Of a stretch of 8,682 nt of DNA, positions 1 through 4,287 are shown in pieces. This DNA is from Clostridium sp. UBA4746 (GTDB taxonomy: Bacteria > Bacillota > Clostridia > Clostridiales > Clostridiaceae): NCBI GenBank assembly GCA_002403785.1, contig DHIM01000099.1:1-8682 (forward strand), in the 5' to 3' direction. Positions within the stretch are counted from its first letter, which is position 1; the number at the start of each line of letters is the position of its first letter. The notes beneath the pieces are model-generated. The model saw nothing but the letters and a program-made list of their open reading frames with translations, was not told the DNA's origin and made no database searches. The position numbers and the translations under genes are program-made.

Positions 1-17
1 ATGTGTATAAGAGACAG
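1..17. other. Tn5/Nextera mosaic-end adapter remnant
   Basis: The first 17 bases, ATGTGTATAAGAGACAG, are identical to the last 17 bases of the 19-bp Tn5 mosaic end used in tagmentation libraries (AGATGTGTATAAGAGACAG). A mosaic end exactly at the first base of the window, with no Tn5/IS50 sequence after it, is best read as untrimmed library adapter at a contig end and not as a natural transposon end. Genomic sequence therefore begins at about base 18. The match is seen directly; the library origin is inference from known adapter design. Confidence 0.93.
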
Positions 18-20
18 ATC

Positions 21-162
21 CTACATTATAGCACTACATTTTTCACAATTACAGATAATCCTTTCTAGATTATTACAAACTGGACATGTTTTCTCGAATA
101 ATGTTACGTTCTAATTCATTTTCATGTTTATTTTCACCAATTTTTAATATTATAATTTTCAT
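21..162 (-). pseudogene. Possible remnant of a small zinc-ribbon-like ORF (frame-broken)
   Basis: Read on the minus strand, an ATG at 162 opens a 29-codon frame (MKIIILKIGENKHENELERN...) that soon stops. A second frame across the end of it encodes KTCPVCNNLERIICNCEKC followed by SAIM and a stop at 21-23. The CPxC and CNCxxC spacing looks like a treble-clef or zinc-ribbon metal site. Joining the two frames needs a shift near the A-run at about 87-92. No Shine-Dalgarno precedes the ATG, and the Cys-rich frame has no start codon of its own before an in-frame TAG. It could be a decayed small gene, a sequencing indel near the contig end, or chance. I do not recognise a family. Confidence 0.2.
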
Positions 163-191
163 ATAAAAAATATAAATATCTTTAGTTAAAA

Positions 192-236
192 AATAAAGAG
201 AGTGAGTTTAATATTTATAAACTCACTCTCTTTATT
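192..236 (-). terminator. Rho-independent terminator after the 251-727 gene
   Basis: A perfect 19-bp inverted repeat (192-210 with 218-236) surrounds a 7-base loop. Read on the minus strand, the hairpin is followed by a T-run (TTATTTTTT), as expected of an intrinsic terminator. It begins 15 bases beyond the stop codon of the minus-strand gene ending at 251. The plus-strand side lacks a good T-tract, so it mainly serves the minus strand. Confidence 0.88.
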
Positions 237-250
237 ATAATGAAAAGTTA

Positions 251-727
251 TTAAATATCATAACTTGAAAATTTTAACAGTCTATCAACTTTACATCTCA
301 ATACTTTAATTATATCTTCGGAAATTTCATCAACTCCATCTACTAAATCTAAAGCATTTTTTATTTTTGAACTACGTCCAAAACTTGTATTGGCTAAACT
401 AGCTGCAGTAGCTGAAAAATCAAGAGATGCAAGGCCTAAAGTATATAGAGTATCTATTAATGGTTTTATATCATTTTCAAAATAAGCCCTTGCTTTAAAA
501 TCCAACTGTAATCTATCTACTTCAAATCTTAAAATGTTTATATTTGTAGCCTTATCTGCCAATGTTTTAATATCACAATTATTTGATGTGCCCGTAGTGG
601 TAGAATTGCTTGATGTACCTGAAGTGCTTGCCGTTCCTGTAGTATTAGATGATGATTGCCCAATAGTGTCATCTCTATTAACATTATTATCTTTTTCATT
701 ACTTGAATTTGATTTTTTCTCTCCCAT
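251..727 (-). CDS. Unrecognised protein, disordered Ser/Thr/Asn N-terminus plus helical C-terminal domain
   Basis: This 158-aa protein matches no family I recognise. Residues 1-50 are low-complexity and probably disordered, rich in Ser, Thr, Asn and Gly (a stretch of TGTASTSGTSSNSTTTGTSN type). Residues 51-158 look helical and ordered, and hold both cysteines (C51, C144). The segment LRFEVDRLQLDF (66-77) is echoed near the C-terminus by LRCKVDRLLKFS (143-154), sharing LRxxVDRL. There is no signal peptide or membrane segment, so the protein is presumably cytoplasmic, or in the mother cell or spore if it is a spore protein. The start is supported by AGGAGT six bases upstream of the ATG. It follows hflX in the same orientation after 109 bp and ends at a strong hairpin terminator, so it is either monocistronic or the last gene after hflX. 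I saw no convincing vegetative promoter. A coat-like or exosporium role would be a guess from composition only. Confidence 0.75.
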   Translation of the reverse strand: MGEKKSNSSNEKDNNVNRDDTIGQSSSNTTGTASTSGTSSNSTTTGTSNNCDIKTLADKATNINILRFEVDRLQLDFKARAYFENDIKPLIDTLYTLGLASLDFSATAASLANTSFGRSSKIKNALDLVDGVDEISEDIIKVLRCKVDRLLKFSSYDI

Positions 728-804
728 ATCTACTCCTAAATACTATTATAAATGCTATAGACCTAATATTAAATTATATAAAATGCGCATAGATTTTATT
801 ACAC

Positions 805-824
805 TTATAAATAATTATTTATAA
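805..824. repeat. 20-bp perfect A/T-only palindrome in the hflX downstream gap
   Basis: TTATAAATAATTATTTATAA reads the same on both strands. It lies 13 bases beyond the hflX stop and about 80 bases upstream of the next gene on the same strand. It could fold into a weak hairpin that slows transcription leaving hflX, or act as an operator site for the 251-727 gene. There is no T-tract after it, so I do not call it a terminator. In such AT-rich DNA, chance is a real possibility. Confidence 0.4.
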
Positions 825-836
825 ATGGAAACTCAA

Positions 837-2624
837 CTACACTAAAATATATTTTTCACACTTGTTATAAACTTCATCATCCCCCTGTACGGACATAAGT
901 GTTCCTTCTTCATTGTACTCTTCTGAATCTACATTTGAACCCCTATGCAAATATGCCACCATTGCCTGATCAGTATATGGAATAAGCACTTTAAATATCT
1001 TAAGTGTGTATGGAAGTTCTTTGCAAGTTTCTTTTAATAATTCCTCCAAATTTGTACCTTCTCTTGCTGATATTTCAATAGTTTTTAAGTTTTTATATTT
1101 TTCTTTTATCCTCAATACATTTTCTTTTGATGCTATATCAATTTTATTAAGCACTAATATCATTGGCTTGCCACTTGCATTTAATTCACTTAGAACACCA
1201 TCTACAGCCTCTATTTGAAGCTCTGCAGTTCCAGACGACGCGTCTACTACGTGTAGCAATAAATCCGCATATACCACTTCTTCAAGGGTTGATTTAAAGG
1301 CTTCCACTAAATCATGTGGAAGTTTTCTTATAAAACCTACGGTATCCGTTACAGCTGCCACTCGATTATCAGGTAATTGGAGTGCTCTAGTTGTCACATC
1401 TAAGGTTGCAAAGAGCATATCTGCTTCGAATACTTTTTCCTTTTGCGTAACGCTTTTTAGTGATGCAACATCACATAATGCATTTCTAAGTGTTGATTTG
1501 CCAGAATTAGTATACCCAACTAAAGATACTTTTGAAATGCTCTCGCGACTTCTCTTTTCTCTTTGCACATTTCTCGTAGTTCTTATTTTTTCTAATTCTT
1601 TATTTAAATCAAAAATACCTTCTCGTATTCGTCTTTTATCAATTTCTAACTTTTTCTCTCCAGGGCCTCTTGTTCCAATACCCGCCCCTGTCCTTGAAAG
1701 CATTGTTCCAAGGCCAGTTAAACGTGGTAATCTATATTTTAATTGTGCAAGCTCAACTTGAATTTTTGCTTCCCTAGTTCTTGCTCTTCGTGCAAATATC
1801 TCTAGTATCAACGTAGTTCTATCTATAACCTTACATCCAAGAACTTCTTCCAAATTTCTAACTTGGGAACCAGATAATTCATCATCAAATATGACTATAT
1901 TTGCCCTTAGTGCTTGCCTTAAACCTGCTATTTCTTCTGCTTTACCTCTACCTATATATAAAGCTGGATCTATTTTATGTCTATTTTGAAGTGTTGTATC
2001 TATAGTTTCTACATTACACGCCCTTGCAAGCTCTATAAGTTCTTCTAAATCCTCTTCACTTTCTATACCAACCAAAATAGCTCGTTCTCCATCTTCTTCA
2101 ATGATTACATTAGTTTTCATTAATCTTTCAATGTATCTAACTTTGTCTACTATGTCATATTTTATAACTTCATCTATGTTTAAAGGTCCTATTTCCTCTT
2201 CTACTAGAATGCCATTTTCTATTCCACAAAAACCTATATTATACTTTAATTCTTCCTTTTCTGATATTCCTATAGCTACTATACAATCTAACTTTAATTT
2301 TATTAAAGCTGACATATCTAGAGCAGATAATCTTGAATTTCCATTTGGATGAGTGTGTATTATTTTTACAGCTGATAATCGTCCTTCTCTTATATCAATA
2401 ATAGGCAGCTCTACTGTACTACTATCACCAATTGCCATACTAATTATATTACCTTTTCTGTCTATTGATGCACTTACCTCCCTGTCCAAAGCTTGTGTTA
2501 CCTCAGATAGTACATCAACCAATTCTTGAGATAAAATACAATCTTTAGATACTCTTATTTCACAGGCTTTTTCTAATTTATTTAAAATTGAATTTTTAAC
2601 CCCATCAATATTTCCATATATCAT
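837..2624 (-). CDS. hflX: GTPase HflX with RadC/JAMM-like N-terminal extension
   Basis: HflX is a ribosome-associated GTPase that in other bacteria binds the 50S subunit and splits stalled or stress-inactivated 70S ribosomes. The family core is clear. The HflX N-domain spans about 172-360 with YIGRGKAEEI (223-232), FDDELSGSQ (246-254) and the glycine-rich RTGAGIGTRGPGEKKLEID (311-329). The G domain has G1 GYTNSGKST (370-378), a G2-region Thr in ATLDVTTR (406-413), G3 DTVGF (427-431), G4 NKID (493-496) and G5 SAREG (519-523). At 595 aa it is about 170 longer than the roughly 426-aa E. coli protein. The extra N-terminal part resembles RadC/JAMM folds and carries H90-x-H92-x7-S100-x2-D103 with a candidate upstream Glu at E49. 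The start is supported by GGAGTG seven bases before the ATG. It is divergent from hpt, with a candidate promoter at 2694-2722. The HflX call is firm; activity of the N-terminal domain is inference. Confidence 0.96.
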   Translation of the reverse strand: MIYGNIDGVKNSILNKLEKACEIRVSKDCILSQELVDVLSEVTQALDREVSASIDRKGNIISMAIGDSSTVELPIIDIREGRLSAVKIIHTHPNGNSRLSALDMSALIKLKLDCIVAIGISEKEELKYNIGFCGIENGILVEEEIGPLNIDEVIKYDIVDKVRYIERLMKTNVIIEEDGERAILVGIESEEDLEELIELARACNVETIDTTLQNRHKIDPALYIGRGKAEEIAGLRQALRANIVIFDDELSGSQVRNLEEVLGCKVIDRTTLILEIFARRARTREAKIQVELAQLKYRLPRLTGLGTMLSRTGAGIGTRGPGEKKLEIDKRRIREGIFDLNKELEKIRTTRNVQREKRSRESISKVSLVGYTNSGKSTLRNALCDVASLKSVTQKEKVFEADMLFATLDVTTRALQLPDNRVAAVTDTVGFIRKLPHDLVEAFKSTLEEVVYADLLLHVVDASSGTAELQIEAVDGVLSELNASGKPMILVLNKIDIASKENVLRIKEKYKNLKTIEISAREGTNLEELLKETCKELPYTLKIFKVLIPYTDQAMVAYLHRGSNVDSEEYNEEGTLMSVQGDDEVYNKCEKYILV

Positions 2625-2676
2625 TATGAATCACTCCATTCTATTAATATTTTAACAAGTTTTCTTATTATTATAC

Positions 2677-2705
2677 TTGACAACTTTCATATAATTTTAT
2701 ACCAT
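2677..2705 (+). promoter_or_regulatory. Candidate sigma-A promoter of hpt
   Basis: A perfect -35 TTGACA (2677-2682) is followed after 17 bp by TACCAT (2700-2705), which matches the -10 consensus at four of six positions. Transcription would start near 2712, giving a leader of about 35 bases to the TTG start. A perfect TATAAT also exists at 2690-2695 but has no acceptable -35 at the right distance. Confidence 0.55.
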
Positions 2706-2722
2706 TGTAGCGTTATTGTAAA
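2694..2722 (-). promoter_or_regulatory. Candidate sigma-A promoter of hflX
   Basis: On the minus strand, TTTACA (plus 2717-2722) is followed after exactly 17 bp by TAAAAT (plus 2694-2699); each matches consensus at five of six positions. Transcription would start near 2687, about 62 bases before the hflX ATG. The site overlaps the candidate hpt promoter, so RNA polymerase could probably occupy only one at a time. Confidence 0.5.
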
Positions 2723-2730
2723 TATATATA

Positions 2731-2740
2731 GAAGGAGGGA
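2731..2740 (+). promoter_or_regulatory. Ribosome binding site fixing the TTG start of hpt
   Basis: GAAGGAGGGA contains a full AGGAGG and sits about seven bases before TTG at 2747-2749. No in-frame ATG occurs until residue 64, which would remove the front third of the enzyme. The TTG is therefore the real start. Confidence 0.88.
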
Positions 2741-2746
2741 TTTACA

Positions 2747-3271
2747 TTGGATAATAAAAAAAGAAATATTCTCATAACTAAAGACCAAATTGATGAGAGA
2801 ATTGAACAACTTGGTGCCGAAATTTCTGAAGATTACATTGGTAAAAAATTATATGTTCTTTCATTATTGAGAGGTAGCTTTATATATACCGCCGACCTTG
2901 TACGTCAAATCACTGTACCTACAAAAATAGGCTTTATGACAACTTCGAGCTATGGTGATAAGCTTGAATCAAGAGGAACAGTTAATATTGTAAATGACAT
3001 TCCAGACAATATTTCCGGATTCGACGTATTAATAGTAGATGATATTGTTGATACTGGGATAACTATGGATTTCATTATGTCACACGTTACTTCCTTAGGC
3101 GCTGCCAGCGTTAAATCTTGTGTTCTTTTAGATAAGATTGATAGAAGAAAAGTTGATATTATCCCTGATTATTGTTGTTTTGAAATTCCTGATCTCTTTG
3201 TAGTTGGATATGGATTAAATTATGGAGACTACTATAGAAATATCCCCTACGTATTTAATTGGGAAGATTAA
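2747..3271 (+). CDS. hpt: Hypoxanthine-guanine phosphoribosyltransferase-type enzyme
   Basis: This family transfers the phosphoribosyl group of PRPP to hypoxanthine or guanine, giving IMP or GMP in cytoplasmic purine salvage. The 174-aa length is normal. Family signatures in order are LRGS (41-44, the usual LKGS loop), SSYGD (67-71, flexible catalytic loop), the PRPP-binding loop VLIVDDIVDTG (94-104) with acidic pair D98-D99 and likely catalytic D102, the purine-contact lysine K130 in LLDK, and PDLFVVGYGLNYGDYYRNIPY (148-168). The last motif normally reads GYGLDY; here the Asp is Asn (N158), at the position that helps bind Mg-pyrophosphate in studied HPRTs, while R164 is kept. Translation starts at TTG with a strong ribosome binding site. 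The gene stands alone between divergent hflX and a terminator, not in the common tilS-hpt-ftsH cluster, so it may be a second, diverged copy. Xanthine or another base as substrate is possible. Confidence 0.93.
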   Translation: MDNKKRNILITKDQIDERIEQLGAEISEDYIGKKLYVLSLLRGSFIYTADLVRQITVPTKIGFMTTSSYGDKLESRGTVNIVNDIPDNISGFDVLIVDDIVDTGITMDFIMSHVTSLGAASVKSCVLLDKIDRRKVDIIPDYCCFEIPDLFVVGYGLNYGDYYRNIPYVFNWED

Positions 3272-3333
3272 TAAACTTCTCTACCACATAATATAATAAA
3301 GTAGTTTAATCAAAAAATACATATAGTTCCTAC

Positions 3334-3369
3334 AAAAAATAAAGTACGATTGAGCGCACTTTATTTTTT
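3334..3369. terminator. Bidirectional intrinsic terminator between hpt and yunB
   Basis: A 12-bp arm, AAAAAATAAAGT (3334-3345), pairs perfectly with 3358-3369. The stem continues after one A-C mismatch with two G-C pairs, closing a loop of about six bases (3349-3354). T-runs lie on the outgoing side on both strands. It sits about 60 bases beyond the hpt stop and 10 bases beyond the yunB stop, so it can end both convergent transcripts. Confidence 0.85.
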
Positions 3370-3379
3370 TGTACTTTTA

Positions 3380-4069
3380 TTATTTGTTAATAGTATTACC
3401 TAGTTTAGCTGTTGTACCATTTAAATCTAATTGAACTGCAGTGTTAGGTGTTTTTCCAACTATAATGGTTTCTGCAATTGGGACTTCATTATCTATCTCG
3501 ATATCATTGTTTTTTAAAGGGATCATTACCCTAACAAATGTTTTTACTTTAACATAAATCTTATGCCTAGTTTGATTTATACCCGCACTTTCAAACTCCG
3601 AAGAATATTTTGTTTCTACATGTCCTATAGGCTGCATTTTTATAGTTATACATGGTCCATAATAAGATAGAATATTATTTCTTGTTATGTACCCTATTGG
3701 AACCTTAATACCCACATTCCCCAATTTCATCAGTTCCTTTTGGGCTTCTAAAGCAACATCACAAGCTATTTTATTCATTTTCAGAGTATCCGCTTTCAAC
3801 ATTACAATATTTCCCAGGGAATCTTTATCCACTCTTATAGCCTGATCGTAGTTAAATTGCTTTGAATATTCATTTATAATTGCTCTATTAACAATTTCTG
3901 TAGCTTTCGCTCTCATTTCTGCATCTGCCACTGCCATTACCGTTGGCATTGCGTTTTTATCAAACATATACATTAATATTGAAAATATTATCATTATTAT
4001 GGTTATAATTACTAATATACTAGCTTTCTTTTTATATTTAATATTATTTTTAATAATTATTACCTCCAT
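3380..4069 (-). CDS. yunB: Sporulation protein YunB
   Basis: YunB is a conserved protein of endospore formers. In Bacillus subtilis it is made in the mother cell and its biochemical role is unclear. The 229-aa protein has a basic N-terminus (KNNIKYKKK), one hydrophobic anchor at about 17-36, and a soluble remainder that would lie outside the membrane. Family hallmarks include KVPIGYITRNNILSYYGPCI (122-141), QPIGHVETKYSSEFESAGINQTRHKIYV (146-173) and PIAETIIVGKTPNT (197-210). It has its own divergent transcript opposite the PBP gene and ends at the bidirectional terminator. The start is odd: the only ATG has TAA directly before it in frame, and the GGAGG begins at the G of that ATG, so it cannot serve it. 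A rare ATT at codon 5 or 6 (4057 or 4054) would be correctly spaced. Function assignment is firm; the exact start is not. Confidence 0.94.
   Translation of the reverse strand: MEVIIIKNNIKYKKKASILVIITIIMIIFSILMYMFDKNAMPTVMAVADAEMRAKATEIVNRAIINEYSKQFNYDQAIRVDKDSLGNIVMLKADTLKMNKIACDVALEAQKELMKLGNVGIKVPIGYITRNNILSYYGPCITIKMQPIGHVETKYSSEFESAGINQTRHKIYVKVKTFVRVMIPLKNNDIEIDNEVPIAETIIVGKTPNTAVQLDLNGTTAKLGNTINK
4063..4067 (-). promoter_or_regulatory. Shine-Dalgarno GGAGG overlapping the yunB ATG
   Basis: GGAGG on the minus strand begins at the third base of the only available ATG (4069-4067). It is spaced five bases from an ATT at 4057 and eight from an ATT at 4054, both in frame. Either initiation uses a rare AUU codon, or the ATG is used without a Shine-Dalgarno, as on a short-leader message. 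A CATATAAT element at plus 4085-4092 could be a sporulation-type -10 giving a very short leader, but I see no matching -35. Confidence 0.5.
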
Positions 4070-4179
4070 TTAAATCTATATGTTATTATATGTTACAGCT
4101 TCAATGTAAAGAATTTAAATTCAATACCAAAACTCAATATTTTATATTAAATTACATTTAAATATATACCCTAATTATA

Positions 4180-4188
4180 TGGTATAAT
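4180..4188 (+). promoter_or_regulatory. Extended -10 promoter candidate for the class A PBP gene
   Basis: TGGTATAAT is a perfect extended -10 (TGn followed by TATAAT at 4183-4188). No good -35 hexamer lies 16-18 bp upstream, which is tolerated when the TG extension is present. Transcription would start near 4195, leaving a leader of about 93 bases before the ATG at 4288. Confidence 0.55.
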
Positions 4189-4235
4189 ATTAAAAGCTAA
4201 TTATAGTTAAACAACGTGAATTTTTGGGCAATGTT

Positions 4236-4256
4236 ATAACAATTAATAATTGTTAT
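4236..4256 (+). repeat. Inverted repeat in the PBP leader
   Basis: ATAACAATTA (4236-4245) and TAATTGTTAT (4247-4256) are perfect inverse copies around one central base, followed by TTTTC. It lies between the probable transcription start and the ribosome binding site. As RNA it could form a short AT hairpin; as DNA it is a 21-bp palindrome that could bind a dimeric regulator. The stem has only one G-C pair per arm half, so a terminator role is doubtful. Confidence 0.4.
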
Positions 4257-4287
4257 TTTCTCCCTAGAAATACAAGGAGGATACATA

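Noticed and set aside
1..60. Natural Tn5/IS50 transposon end
   Set aside because: Only the 17-base mosaic end is present, exactly at the first base, with no transposase or IS50 sequence. Library adapter explains it better.
534..824. Plus-strand 96-codon open frame with hydrophobic content
   Set aside because: It is antisense to the Ser/Thr-rich coding stretch of the 251-727 gene, which creates Val/Leu-rich shadows. It has no convincing ribosome binding site.
728..836. Sporulation (sigma-F/G-like) promoter for the 251-727 gene
   Set aside because: On the minus strand a CATTTTA -10-like element has GTGTA 14 bases upstream, but the -35 match is poor and such motifs are common by chance in AT-rich DNA.
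2690..2695. TATAAT as the hpt -10
   Set aside because: The hexamer is perfect but nothing resembling a -35 lies 16-18 bp upstream, and there is no TG extension. The TTGACA at 2677 pairs better with 2700-2705.
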